64,000 nucleotides of DNA from Dasania sp. GY-MA-18 (GTDB lineage: Bacteria > Pseudomonadota > Gammaproteobacteria > Pseudomonadales > Dasaniaceae): assembly GCF_024734385.1 (NCBI RefSeq), contig NZ_JANHAP010000007.1:178418-242417 (forward strand), given 5' to 3'. Made by a program: the position numbers and the translations under genes. Every line of letters begins with the position of its first letter. Within the stretch, counting starts at the first letter, position 1. This document shows positions 53,129 to 62,553 of the stretch, piece after piece. The notes under the pieces are model-generated. The model had not been told where the DNA came from. It saw nothing but the letters and a program-made list of their open reading frames with translations, and did no database searches.

Positions 53129-54679
53129 TTATTTCTCCTCTTTGAGTATGTAGTTAGCAGCGTTGGCACCGGCTGCGCCCATGATGCCGCCACCCGGATG
53201 GGAGCCAGCACCGCAATTATAAAAGCCTGCAACCGGCGACTTATATTGTGAGGCCCCGTAAGCAGGGCGGTTCATCCACCAAGCATCAATCGCAAACTCA
53301 CCGTGGTGCCAGTGGCCGCCGGTAACGCGAAATTGCTGTTCTAAATCTACCGGGGTGAGTAATTCGCTGGCCACAATTTGTGAGCGTATATCGGGTGCGT
53401 ATTGCTCTAAGGTTTTTATAACGTTTTCTAGCAGTGTGCTGCGATGGGCATCCCAACCGCCTGCTATATCGTAGGGTGTGTATTGCACTTGTATAGAAAC
53501 TACATGCTTACCCGCCTCAGCCAAACTGTTATCGTGCAGTGAGGGCACAATAACTTCTAATGCTAAATCTTCGCCTAAGCCTTTGTACTTAGCCTGGTCA
53601 AACGCGTTTTCTATGTATTGCATAGTCGGCGCAATAATTATGCGGCCATTGGCTTTGTTTAGGCCAGTAAACTTAGGCTCAGCATTTAAGGCCAAATGTA
53701 CTTTTGACACCAGGCCGTTCATGCGCAGGCGGTTGATGCGTTGGGTAAACTCCACATCTAAATGCTGAACACCTAGCAGCTTAAAGAAACTGGTTTTAGG
53801 ATCAGTGTTAGAAATAATATGGTTGGCAGAAATGCTTTCACCATTTTCTAAACTAACACCCGTGGCCTGCATATCTTGAACAATAACGCTGGCCACAGGG
53901 CTGCCTGTGCGTATTTCTGCGCCATAGGCTTTAGCAGATTTTGCTAAGGCGTTAATTAAACCGCCTACGCCACCTTTGGGTAAAGGCAGTTCGCCATTAC
54001 CAGACATATCGCCAGACATTTTTAACAGTTGGTTAAGCACGGCATTGTTAGGCGAGCGCGGTGCCAGCTTATTACCCACGTTGTAATCCCAGCTTAAGGC
54101 GGCTTTTAATAATGGGGTTTCAAAAAACTCATCCATCATGTCTTGCGCGGGTAGGAAAATCATACGCATAAATTCGCGCATATCGGTTTTACCTAAGCTG
54201 CGTACTTTAAGGCCAAACATGCCCAGCGTGGATGCATCTTTAAAGCCGCCATCGGTCATTACCGGTGGCGTTTTATGCCAGGTGGCATCCATGGTATCGG
54301 CAAAGCGGCCTAGTAAGCGCTTATAGGCTTGGTAGGATTCGGCATCTGCTGCACTGGCACCTTGCACCTCGCCATTGGCGATAGTGATGTGCTGGCCTGC
54401 CGGTGACAATGCCACCGTGGCTAAAGAGTTAGCCGCTAGTTCAAAGCCGTGTTTACGTAGCTGTAAGTCATTAACTAACTTGTTGGTGAGCTGCGGCAGT
54501 GTGTGTGCCACCGAGGCTTTAAAGCCGGGGGCAAACTCTCTAGTGGCGCCTAAGCCGCCTAGTTGCTCTGCGGCTTCTAATACCAGAACTTTTTTACCCG
54601 CTTTGGCTAAGTAGCCTGCGCAAGCGAGACCGTTGTGGCCGCCACCAATAATGATGGCGTCATAATGTTTATTATTCAT
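53129..54679 (-). CDS. PYROXD2/phytoene-desaturase-like FAD oxidoreductase (cassette B, second subunit)
   Basis: 516 residues. FAD motif IIGGGHNGLACAGYLAKAG near residue 10; C-terminal NCGAGSHPGGGIMGAAGAN near 490. Its best relative here is 38348-39913 (shared TREF.PGF, RSPG/RSPN, NADPKT/NTDPKTSF and DGHWHHG/GGHWHHGEF blocks). It overlaps the first FAD gene by eight bases and is separated from the GcvT-like gene by two bases, the same tight layout as cassette A. Confidence 0.88.
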   Translation of the reverse strand: MNNKHYDAIIIGGGHNGLACAGYLAKAGKKVLVLEAAEQLGGLGATREFAPGFKASVAHTLPQLTNKLVNDLQLRKHGFELAANSLATVALSPAGQHITIANGEVQGASAADAESYQAYKRLLGRFADTMDATWHKTPPVMTDGGFKDASTLGMFGLKVRSLGKTDMREFMRMIFLPAQDMMDEFFETPLLKAALSWDYNVGNKLAPRSPNNAVLNQLLKMSGDMSGNGELPLPKGGVGGLINALAKSAKAYGAEIRTGSPVASVIVQDMQATGVSLENGESISANHIISNTDPKTSFFKLLGVQHLDVEFTQRINRLRMNGLVSKVHLALNAEPKFTGLNKANGRIIIAPTMQYIENAFDQAKYKGLGEDLALEVIVPSLHDNSLAEAGKHVVSIQVQYTPYDIAGGWDAHRSTLLENVIKTLEQYAPDIRSQIVASELLTPVDLEQQFRVTGGHWHHGEFAIDAWWMNRPAYGASQYKSPVAGFYNCGAGSHPGGGIMGAAGANAANYILKEEK

Positions 54680-56288
54680 CGACGTCGTCCTTAGGAACTG
54701 TGTTGGGGCGTTTTAAATCCAGTAAAATTTCACGGGCCGCGTTAGCGCCGCAGGCTGAGGATACGCCGCCGCCGGGGTGGCTACCTGAACCGCACATATA
54801 CATACCTTTGGCGGGGCCGCGGTACTGTGAGTAGCCTGGGAAGGGGCGGTTAAACATCAGCTGGTCTAAGGTGAGCTCGCCCTGGAAAATATTACCTTCG
54901 GTTAGCCCTACTTCGTTTTCAATTTCATAGGGGGTGCGTACTTCTTTATGCACAATAAAATCGCGGAAGTTGGGGCTGTACTGGCTGATTTGGTTTATCA
55001 CCGTTTCACCAAAGGCCTCGCGTTTTTCTGGCGTCCAACCGCCTTCAATTTCTGCTGGGCAGTATTGAATAAAACAAGAAACAAAATAGTTACCCGGTGC
55101 GGCGTGAGTTGGGTCCCAAATAGAAGACTGGGTCATTTCAATAAAGGGATCTTCCGACCAGCGGCCGTGCTTCCAATCATCGTAGGCTTTTTCCATGCGG
55201 TCGCGGGTATCCAAAAACTGCATAGAGCCGTTGCGCAACATATGATCTTTGGGCATAGAGGGCCAGTCAGGCATGCCGTTTAAGGCGATGTTGACCTTGC
55301 CTGATGAGCCGCGAATTTTAAAGTTGGTGGCTTTTTTGTGCAGGTCTTCGGGTATGTCTTCCCTGTTCATAATCTTGGTAAAGGTACGTTTAGGATCAAG
55401 ATTAGAAACCACTATGTCTGCGTAAATCTCGTTGCCATTTTCTAAGGCGACACCGCGGGCTTTGTTGTTTTTAACAATGATTTTATCCACCGGCGCATTT
55501 GTCATAATCTCACCGCCGTGCTCTTTAAGGGCGCTGGCGATGGCATTGGAGATAGCACCCATACCACCACGGGCCAAGCCCCATGCACCTACCGCGCCGT
55601 CTACGTCACCCATTACATGGTGCAGTAATACATAGGCGGTGCCCGGTGAGTACACGCCCAGTGCGGTGCCGATAATGCTGGAGGTGGCTAAGGTGGTTTT
55701 AATCAGTTCGTTTTCAAAGTATTCATCCAAAAAGTCACCGCAGCTCATAGTCATAAAGCGGATAAATTCGCAAATATCTTTTTCGCTCATGTCTAAAAAC
55801 TTTTTCGCCATAAAGGCCATTTCGCTGATGTCGCGCGGCTTAAAAGACGTAGGGTCGGCTGGGGTGCGCAACATAAAGTGGCGAATAAACTTTGCGTAGC
55901 GCATCAAGTCGGAATAAAAACGATTGGAAGCATCGGCGTCGCGCTTAGAGTGACGCGCGTACTCACGGTACATCATGGCGTGATCGTGATACTCGGCTAT
56001 GTAATCACCGTTGCGGGCAAAGTTGGTATTGCCGGAATAGGGCACTACCATTAAGCCGTGGCGGGTTAAATCCAAGTCGCGGTGTATGGATTGGCGCAGC
56101 AGGCTACACACATAGGAGCAGTTTGAATAAATCCAGCCCGGGTGTAGCTCGCGGCTTACCGCGGCGCCGCCTATATAGTCATTTTTTTCTACCACCAACA
56201 CGTTCAAGCCAGACTTGGCGAGATACGCGGCATTGGTTAGGCCGTTGTGGCCAGCTCCAATAACAATGGCATCATATTTTTTAGCCAT
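54672..56288 (-). CDS. PYROXD2/phytoene-desaturase-like FAD oxidoreductase (cassette B, first subunit)
   Basis: 538 residues from ATG 56288, with GAGGAAG upstream; a longer reading to 56453 would add 55 low-quality residues overlapping the divergent gene. FAD motif VIGAGHNGLTNAAYLAKSG at residues 7-25; C-terminal YMCGSGSHPGGGVSSACGAN near 500. It is closely similar to 36736-38355 (shared VSRELH, NCSYVC.LLR, YSPGTAYVLLHH, TEGNIFQGELT.DQL). First gene of cassette B, divergent from the AraC regulator at 56409 with 120 bp between starts. Confidence 0.9.
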   Translation of the reverse strand: MAKKYDAIVIGAGHNGLTNAAYLAKSGLNVLVVEKNDYIGGAAVSRELHPGWIYSNCSYVCSLLRQSIHRDLDLTRHGLMVVPYSGNTNFARNGDYIAEYHDHAMMYREYARHSKRDADASNRFYSDLMRYAKFIRHFMLRTPADPTSFKPRDISEMAFMAKKFLDMSEKDICEFIRFMTMSCGDFLDEYFENELIKTTLATSSIIGTALGVYSPGTAYVLLHHVMGDVDGAVGAWGLARGGMGAISNAIASALKEHGGEIMTNAPVDKIIVKNNKARGVALENGNEIYADIVVSNLDPKRTFTKIMNREDIPEDLHKKATNFKIRGSSGKVNIALNGMPDWPSMPKDHMLRNGSMQFLDTRDRMEKAYDDWKHGRWSEDPFIEMTQSSIWDPTHAAPGNYFVSCFIQYCPAEIEGGWTPEKREAFGETVINQISQYSPNFRDFIVHKEVRTPYEIENEVGLTEGNIFQGELTLDQLMFNRPFPGYSQYRGPAKGMYMCGSGSHPGGGVSSACGANAAREILLDLKRPNTVPKDDVDE

Positions 56289-56408
56289 GGGATGTGATCT
56301 TCCTCTTCTTGTTTGATGTTTGAGCAAAGCATACGCAATCAAATCTGGCTTATGCAGAGCGCATAGTGGACAATGAGGGGATATAAAGGGACATAAAGGA
56401 GGCCGAAA

Positions 56409-57458
56409 ATGACCCGCTCCAAACCACAACCCGCCGTGACTGAGCAAAAACAACTACTGCACAGTCATGAAATTCAGCTACTTATTGCCGAACTGGTGCA
56501 GCAGCAAGCCGTGCCCTTAGAGTTGATACTAGAAGATACCGGAGTAAGTGCCAGAGCCTTGGAGAATCCCTCTTTAAGGCTGACCCTAGAACAGGAGCTG
56601 GCGCTGTATAAGCGTATTGCTAGCCTTAATACCAACCCCTTGTTAGCGCATAGAACAGGGGTAAAGCTGGGCCTGCCTAATTACGGTATTTTGGGTTATG
56701 CCATGGTGGCTTCACCCACTTTGCGCGACGCCTTGCAGCTAATGGTAGAGTTTGCTCCCTTGGTGAGCTGGGCTGCGCACAGTGTGTTGACTCAGGAAAG
56801 CTACCGTGGCGAGGCCTGCCTGTGCCTGACCATACATCCCACGCCCTCCGACGAGCGCACGTCGGTATTAGAGGTAGAGAGCACCTTTGCCTCTTTGCAA
56901 ACAGTGTTTAATGAGTTGGTGGCCGAGCGGGTTAGCTTTAACCGGGTGACCTACAGCCACCCTTGCCCAGTGCCCGATAGCCAGCCCTATGAAGAATTGT
57001 TCCAGTGCCCGGTAGATTTTTCTCAGCCCAAAAATAGCCTCTACCTGAGCAAAGCCCTATTGGCGCGGCGGCTGCCGCATGCCCAGCCCGAGCACGCTAG
57101 CCTATTAAAGGATTTATGCGCTGAGACACTGATTAGCCTACGCCAGGATAGGGGGCTGGTAGCGGCAATTAAGGCCTATATAGATGGCTATGAGCAAGGT
57201 GTACCCAGCCTGGATGAAACAGCCCAGTACTTTCATCAATCCTCTCGCACCCTGCGGCGGCATCTGCAGGCTCAGGGGCTATCCTTTAGAGGCTTGATTG
57301 ATGAGGCGCGCTATAGCTCGGCCAAACGCTACCTTAGCTCTACCAATTTAACAGTAGAAATTATAGGAAAAACATTAGGTTACGCTGATGTGCGCAGTTT
57401 TCGCACAGCCTTTAAGCGCTGGTCGGGGATGTCGCCAGCTGCCTACCGCGGGCGTTAG
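56409..57458 (+). CDS. AraC-family regulator with OruR/arabinose-binding-like N-terminal domain
   Basis: 349 residues. N-terminal OruR-type sensor (GLPNYGILGYAMVASPTLRDALQL near residues 97-120) and C-terminal AraC helix-turn-helix pair (SLDETAQYFHQSSRTLRRHL and IIGKTLGYADVRSFRTAFKRW). GGAGG ribosome site before the ATG. It is divergent from cassette B and 125 bp upstream of the Rieske gene on its own strand, so it is well placed to control both. Same subfamily as 48268-49320. Confidence 0.9.
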   Translation: MTRSKPQPAVTEQKQLLHSHEIQLLIAELVQQQAVPLELILEDTGVSARALENPSLRLTLEQELALYKRIASLNTNPLLAHRTGVKLGLPNYGILGYAMVASPTLRDALQLMVEFAPLVSWAAHSVLTQESYRGEACLCLTIHPTPSDERTSVLEVESTFASLQTVFNELVAERVSFNRVTYSHPCPVPDSQPYEELFQCPVDFSQPKNSLYLSKALLARRLPHAQPEHASLLKDLCAETLISLRQDRGLVAAIKAYIDGYEQGVPSLDETAQYFHQSSRTLRRHLQAQGLSFRGLIDEARYSSAKRYLSSTNLTVEIIGKTLGYADVRSFRTAFKRWSGMSPAAYRGR

Positions 57459-57583
57459 AAACAGTATTGTGATAACTGGCATTAAATGATCGTACAGAAA
57501 ACTATATACGTATTTAAATTGCTGTAGTATAGTTTTTCACCAGATATAAAGAGCTAATAGCAGCCGTTTAACTAAGGTGAGTG

Positions 57584-58843
57584 ATGATGAAATTTATAGC
57601 GACTGATGTAACCGATTCCAAAGATAAAATGAAGGCCATGGTAGCCGAGCAATTAAAAAAGAAAGGCTTTGCTATCAACCCGTATTTTTATCGCTCGCAT
57701 GTGACCTACCAGGCTGAGCTGGAAAACATATTGTTTAAAAGCTGGCTCTATGCCGGGCATATCAGCCAAATCCCCAATAATGGTGATTACTTTTTATTTG
57801 AGTTGGCGGAAGACTCCATCATTATCAGCCGCGACCAAAATGGTGAAGTGCAGGCACTCATGAACATTTGCCGTCACCGTGGTGCTCGCGTTTGTGAAGA
57901 GCACAGCGGCAACCGTAAAACTTTTGTTTGCCCCTATCACGGCTGGGTATTTAACACCGACGGTTCTCTAAAAATGGCTAGAGCCATGGAAATGAAAGAA
58001 GGCTTTGACCCTAAAGATTACGGCCTTAAAAAAGCGAGGCTGGAAATTTTTGAAGGCCTGATTTTTGTTAACACCGACCCCAATGCCGCCGACTTTAAAG
58101 CGCCTTTAGAAAAACTGCGGGTGCCGCTATCGGCCTACGATTTACCTAACGCTAAAATCGCTCACAGCCACACCTATAAAATTGATGCTAATTGGAAGCT
58201 GGCAATAGAAAACTATCAAGAGTGTTATCACTGTGCGACCTCCCACAGGCAATATGCCAAGCTACACAGCTTAAAGGATTTAGAAGAAAAATCAGCGCCT
58301 ATTAACGAGGCCATGCATGCGCGCTCAGAAGCAATGACAGGCTTACCCGGCTTAACGGTAGATTTTTATGAAGCCTGTAATTATGCCAACGGTTTTGGCG
58401 CTGACGTTTATCACAGCCGTTACGCTCTATATGATGATTTTAAAACCGGCAGTCGCGATGGCCAGCCCGTGGCACCCTTAATGGGCAGCTTTAAAGGCTA
58501 CGATGGCGGCGCCGGTGATTTTCAAATGGGGCCGCTGTGCTTTATGTTGAATTATCCCGATCACTGTGTGTTGTATCGTTTTACTCCCCGTGGCTTAACC
58601 CAAACCGATTTAGAGGTAGTTTGGTTTGTGAAAGGTGATGCCGTAGAGGGCAAAGACTACGATAAAGATGAGGTCACTTACCTGTGGCATCACACCACCC
58701 TGGAAGACGAGTATATTATTACGCGCAACAGCGAGGGGGTGAACTCACACTTCTTTGAACCAGGGCCTTATCACCCCGAGTTTGAAGAACCCTGCATAGA
58801 ATTTATTGACTGGTATTTAACAACCCTGCATCAATCAGCGTAA
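57584..58843 (+). CDS. Rieske non-heme iron oxygenase, alpha subunit
   Basis: 419 residues from ATG 57584 (AAGG six bases upstream; GTG 57581 and ATG 57587 are alternatives). Rieske ligands C96, H98, C116 and H119 (CRHRGARVC ... CPYHGW). Catalytic histidines H216 and H221 in ENYQECYHCATSH with Glu E213 in the bridging position. It is longer than the other two oxygenases and distinct from both. It is linked to cassette B through the AraC gene and followed by an amidotransferase and aminotransferase. A quaternary or N-methylated amine substrate is likely by family; electrons would come from an unlinked reductase. Confidence 0.9.
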   Translation: MMKFIATDVTDSKDKMKAMVAEQLKKKGFAINPYFYRSHVTYQAELENILFKSWLYAGHISQIPNNGDYFLFELAEDSIIISRDQNGEVQALMNICRHRGARVCEEHSGNRKTFVCPYHGWVFNTDGSLKMARAMEMKEGFDPKDYGLKKARLEIFEGLIFVNTDPNAADFKAPLEKLRVPLSAYDLPNAKIAHSHTYKIDANWKLAIENYQECYHCATSHRQYAKLHSLKDLEEKSAPINEAMHARSEAMTGLPGLTVDFYEACNYANGFGADVYHSRYALYDDFKTGSRDGQPVAPLMGSFKGYDGGAGDFQMGPLCFMLNYPDHCVLYRFTPRGLTQTDLEVVWFVKGDAVEGKDYDKDEVTYLWHHTTLEDEYIITRNSEGVNSHFFEPGPYHPEFEEPCIEFIDWYLTTLHQSA

Positions 58844-58864
58844 GTTATTAGCAGTATCAATTTT

Positions 58865-58886
58865 AAGCCCGCCTTTGCGCGGGCTT
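58865..58886 (+). terminator. Probable terminator after the Rieske gene
   Basis: Stem AAGCCCGC / GCGGGCTT with a six-base loop and only a short T run, so a weak terminator allowing some read-through to the amidotransferase gene. Confidence 0.6.
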
Positions 58887-58990
58887 TGCTATTACAGGCC
58901 AGTAAAGCTGGCGGAAAATGCTTGTGAAAAAATACGCAACAGCTAGGCTGTAATCAGCCTATTAGTTAAAAGTCATTATTGAGGTAAGTT

Positions 58991-59701
58991 TTGAAAAAAG
59001 AAGTACTTATTTTTTTGCATATGAATGACGAGCACCCCGGTTATATTGCCGATTTTCTCGCGGCCAACAATATTCCCTATAGAGTCATACGCAGTTATAA
59101 CAACGAGCTGATACCGCAATTAGACGACAGCATGGCAGGCCTGGTATTTATGGGCGGTATAATGAGTGCCAATGATGACTTGCCCTGGATAAAACAAGAG
59201 CTGCGCTTAATTGAGCAGGCACTGGCTGCGGATGTGCCACTATTAGGGCATTGTTTGGGAGGGCAGCTAATTAGTAAAGTTTTAGGTCAAAGTATTAGTA
59301 AAAGCCCTGTTGCCGAAGTGGGCTGGCATAGGTGCCAAACACAGGATAACGCCATTGCTAAAGAGTGGTTAGGCGATTTAGATAATTTCCAAATGTTTCA
59401 CTGGCATTACGAAACCTTTTCTATACCTGAGCAAGCTACCCATATTTTTGCTACGCCACATTGTCGCAATCAGGCTTATGTTTACCGTGATAATGTATTG
59501 GCTATGCAATGTCATGTAGAGATGACAGCGCCTTTAGTGGTGTCGTGGGTAGACTCTTGGCCTGAAGGCTTGGTTAACGTGAGTGATAGTGAGCAAAATA
59601 TCATGCAAATAAAAGCGGATTTAAGCACTAAGATCGCGGAGATTAATATTGTGGCCGAGCAACTTTATAGCCGCTGGATACAGTCTTTAAAATCTTACTG
59701 A
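58991..59701 (+). CDS. Class I glutamine amidotransferase domain protein
   Basis: 236 residues, TTG start with GAGG six bases upstream. The nucleophile elbow GHCLGGQ (C88) and the partner pair H175-x-E177 (CHVEM) give a complete GATase1 triad. The domain hydrolyses glutamine or a gamma-glutamyl amide; stand-alone versions include gamma-glutamyl hydrolases. Here it lies between a Rieske oxygenase and an aminotransferase and could release a gamma-glutamyl group attached by the ligase at 41198, playing the part PuuD has in putrescine breakdown although it is not of the PuuD subfamily. This role is inference. Confidence 0.88.
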   Translation: MKKEVLIFLHMNDEHPGYIADFLAANNIPYRVIRSYNNELIPQLDDSMAGLVFMGGIMSANDDLPWIKQELRLIEQALAADVPLLGHCLGGQLISKVLGQSISKSPVAEVGWHRCQTQDNAIAKEWLGDLDNFQMFHWHYETFSIPEQATHIFATPHCRNQAYVYRDNVLAMQCHVEMTAPLVVSWVDSWPEGLVNVSDSEQNIMQIKADLSTKIAEINIVAEQLYSRWIQSLKSY

Positions 59702-59753
59702 TGCAGCGCTTGCAGTCTTACACCCAACAAATTAAACATTAGTGAGAACAGTG

Positions 59754-61139
59754 ATGAGTAAAAATAGAGATTTATTTAACAAACATTTATTACACCCCTG
59801 GGGTAACCTGCCCGAGTTAGGCGAAGATGAATCCATCTCGGTAATAGTAAAAGGCGAAGGTGCTTATATTTACGATGAAGAGGGTAATAAGTTACTGGAT
59901 GGCCCTGCCGGTATGTGGTGTATGCAAACCGGCTATGGCCGTAAAGAAATTGCCGATGCCATAGCAAAGCAGGTGATGGAGCTGGGCTATGCGACCTCGT
60001 TTACCGTGACTAACCCTGTGGAGGCAGAATTAGCACAACGTATAGCCTCACAAACACCCGGAGATTTAAACCGCATCTTTTTTACTACCGGTGGCTCTAC
60101 AGCGGTAGATTCGGCCTTACGTTTATGCCAGTTGGCTAATAATATTAAAGGCCAGCCACAGCGTAAGCATATTCTTACCCGCGAGAAAGCCTATCATGGC
60201 AGCACATTTTTAGGTGCCTCGGTCACGGGTAAAGAGCGCGATAAATCTGCCATGGATGTGTATCAAGATTATGTGCATTTTTTAAGTGTGCCCTGCCAAT
60301 ATCACCACCCCGATTTTGATTCGGAAGCAGACTTTTGTGATTTTCTAATCCAAGAGTTAGAAGACAAAATCGCCGAGCTAGGCCCTGAGAACGTGATGTG
60401 CATGATAGCCGAGCCGGTATTGGGTTCGGGTGGCGTGGTGGTGCCTCCGGCCGATTATAATCGTCGCTGTTGTGAAACCGTACAAAAGCATGGCATTTAT
60501 TATATTGCCGATGAAGTGGTTACCGCCTTTGGCCGCTTGGGCCATTGGTTTGCCTCAGAGAAAGTATTTAATACCAGCCCAGATATTATTACGTTTGCCA
60601 AGGGTATTACCTCCGGCTATGTACCCTTAGGAGGCTATGCCGTTTCGGATAAATTTATGGAGGCAATCAGTGGCGACAATGCCAAGGGGCGTATTTATTC
60701 TAATGGTTATACCTGGTCTGGCGCACCTGTGCCCTGTGCCGCGGCATTAGCCAGCTGGGATATTATTGAGAATGAAAAAATTCTTGATAATGTGCATGAA
60801 GTTGGCCCGTATTTTCAAGAGCAATTACGCACTTTAAAAGATATACCTTTAGTCGGTGATGTGCGCGGCATAGGCATGATGGCCGCAGTAGAAATGACCT
60901 TGCAAGGTCACACCGGCAGCCGTGAAGATTTATTAGCAAAAGATTATGCCATAGGCGCTATGGTGGATGATTACTGCCACCAGTTTGGCTTGTTAGTGCG
61001 GCCTTTTATTAATGTTTGCATTATGTCGCCGCCGTTAATCTTAACCAAGGCACAGGTGGATGATTTGGTGTTAGCTATGCGCAAGGCCTTAGAGCTAACT
61101 TTAAATGATTTGCGCGAGCAGGGTATTTGGGTGGATTAA
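59754..61139 (+). CDS. Class III pyridoxal-phosphate aminotransferase (omega-amine/amino-acid type)
   Basis: 461 residues from ATG 59754 (GTG 59742 is an alternative with no site). GGSTAVDSALR cofactor turn near residue 115, ADEVVTAFGRLGHWF near 250 and Schiff-base lysine K283 (FAKGITSGY). It is related to, but more distant from, the enzymes at 2790 and 13499, which resemble each other. It follows the amidotransferase and probably deaminates an amine or omega-amino acid released in the cassette B pathway. Ends at a strong terminator. Confidence 0.92.
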   Translation: MSKNRDLFNKHLLHPWGNLPELGEDESISVIVKGEGAYIYDEEGNKLLDGPAGMWCMQTGYGRKEIADAIAKQVMELGYATSFTVTNPVEAELAQRIASQTPGDLNRIFFTTGGSTAVDSALRLCQLANNIKGQPQRKHILTREKAYHGSTFLGASVTGKERDKSAMDVYQDYVHFLSVPCQYHHPDFDSEADFCDFLIQELEDKIAELGPENVMCMIAEPVLGSGGVVVPPADYNRRCCETVQKHGIYYIADEVVTAFGRLGHWFASEKVFNTSPDIITFAKGITSGYVPLGGYAVSDKFMEAISGDNAKGRIYSNGYTWSGAPVPCAAALASWDIIENEKILDNVHEVGPYFQEQLRTLKDIPLVGDVRGIGMMAAVEMTLQGHTGSREDLLAKDYAIGAMVDDYCHQFGLLVRPFINVCIMSPPLILTKAQVDDLVLAMRKALELTLNDLREQGIWVD

Positions 61140-61178
61140 GCGCTAGTGCTTGAGGGTATAGTTTTACGATTAAGATCT

Positions 61179-61209
61179 GCCGGTACTTTATTAAGTGCCG
61201 GCATTTTTT
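61179..61209 (+). terminator. Rho-independent terminator after the aminotransferase
   Basis: Ten-base stem GCCGGTACTT / AAGTGCCGGC (one wobble pair), four-base loop, then six T residues after one A. Confidence 0.92.
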
Positions 61210-61233
61210 ATCGCCCAAATTGGCTATACACAT

Positions 61234-61647
61234 TTATAAATGCATTTCACCGGCGCGTTCGGGCTGGTAGAGCACTTCAATAATTTCCACTTGCAGTTGG
61301 CCGCCGCCTGGCTTGGGCCATTGTATTTGATCGCCTTCAGCTAAACCTAACAGGGCGCTGCCTACTGGGGCGAGTATTGAGATTTTACCCTGTTGGCCAT
61401 CACTGTCTTGCGGGTAAACCAGAGTCAGCGAAAACTCTTTGTTAGACGACGCCACTTTAAATCTAACGGTAGAGTTCATAGTGACTATGTTGCTAGGCAT
61501 GTCCTCTGGGGCAAGGATTTCGGCGCGTGCCAACTCGTCGACTAAATCATCAATGCCTGGGGCGGTGTCTTGCTTCATGTTGTCTATCATTTTTTCTAAA
61601 CGTGATAGGTCTAAAGATGAAACAGTGATTTTAGGTTTGGTGTCCAT
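61234..61647 (-). CDS. rnk: Nucleoside diphosphate kinase regulator Rnk
   Basis: 137 residues from ATG 61647 (AGGA five bases upstream; a TTG at 61662 overlaps this site). It has the Rnk N-terminal coiled coil (DLSRLEKMIDNM, DDLVDELARAEIL) and a GreA/GreB-like C-terminal domain (MNSTVRFKV, LVYPQD, ISILAPVGSALLGLAEGDQI, VLYQPERAG). Rnk binds RNA polymerase through its secondary channel and affects nucleotide pools and stress gene expression. Single gene, convergent with the aminotransferase terminator. Confidence 0.94.
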   Translation of the reverse strand: MDTKPKITVSSLDLSRLEKMIDNMKQDTAPGIDDLVDELARAEILAPEDMPSNIVTMNSTVRFKVASSNKEFSLTLVYPQDSDGQQGKISILAPVGSALLGLAEGDQIQWPKPGGGQLQVEIIEVLYQPERAGEMHL

Positions 61648-61880
61648 GATGTTCCTACTCAATGTGGTGGTTGTTAATCACCCAAGCTTATATGGTTATA
61701 GTGGCTTAGCCAGTTAACCGTGAGCTGTAGCTGAGGCTAAAACAGAACTGGGCTATATTAGCGACAGGCTACAAATTAAGTAGCGAATGTAGCATGTTAG
61801 TTGCTGTTTATTAAGATGATTTCAAATTCAATTATTACGTCGGCAATTGGCTATGGCGGCTGTGAGGTAAACCGCCAGGC

Positions 61881-61912
61881 AAAAAAATACCGGGCTAGCC
61901 CGGTATTTTTTT
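61881..61912. terminator. Palindromic bidirectional terminator downstream of bacterioferritin
   Basis: A fully symmetric 32-base element: seven A residues, ATACCGGGC mirrored by GCCCGGTAT, then seven T residues. It ends the bacterioferritin transcript and insulates rnk's upstream region. Confidence 0.9.
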
Positions 61913-61928
61913 ATAGGGTGCAGCTTGC

Positions 61929-62399
61929 TTATTTATTGATCATGCTTTGTTGGTAATTTTCTATACCAACCTTGTCGATAAGGCTCAGCTGAGTTTCCAG
62001 CCAGTCTACGTGCTCTTCTTCCGATTCCAGTATGTCTTGCAGCAGGTCGCGGCTAACATAGTCCCTAATGGATTCGCAGTATTCTATGCCATCGCGTAAG
62101 TCGGGTATGGCTTTTAATTCCAGTTTTAAATCGCATTCCAGCATTTCTTTGGTGTTTTCGCCTATAAAGAGTTTGCCTAAGTCTTGTAGGTTGGGCAGCC
62201 CCTCTAAAAATAAAATACGCTCGATAAGCAGATCGGCGTGTTTCATTTCGTCTATAGACTCTTCGTATTCATGGTCGGCCAGCTCTTTTAAGCCCCAATC
62301 CTTGTACATGCGCGAGTGTAAAAAGTACTGGTTAATGGCAACTAGCTCGTTACCTAGAGCTTTATTAAGAAACGTAATGACTTTGGGGTCGCCTTTCAT
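61929..62399 (-). CDS. bfr: Bacterioferritin
   Basis: 156 residues, typical length. Ferroxidase ligands are present at E18, E51, H54, E94, E127 and H130, and the heme-ligand methionine at M52. The 24-mer shell stores iron in the cytoplasm after oxidising ferrous iron. It is 154 bp from the Bfd gene upstream on the same strand, which supplies electrons for iron release. A Fur-like site lies upstream of Bfd. Confidence 0.96.
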   Translation of the reverse strand: MKGDPKVITFLNKALGNELVAINQYFLHSRMYKDWGLKELADHEYEESIDEMKHADLLIERILFLEGLPNLQDLGKLFIGENTKEMLECDLKLELKAIPDLRDGIEYCESIRDYVSRDLLQDILESEEEHVDWLETQLSLIDKVGIENYQQSMINK

Positions 62400-62553
62400 G
62401 GTCGCATCCTGTTGGCTGATAAAGTGATAAAAATATCAGTAAAAGTCTGCGCGGAAAGTACGGCTCTGTCAAACAGAGATTGGGAGGTTTACCGTTTAAT
62501 AATTAACAATAAAAATGCGAATACATCGCATTTGTTTTAAGTCTGTATAAGGC

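Noticed and set aside
56289..56453. N-terminal extension of the cassette B first FAD protein
   Set aside because: The extra 55 residues are unlike the family, overlap the divergent AraC gene and lack a ribosome site; the ATG at 56288 matches the paralogue's start.
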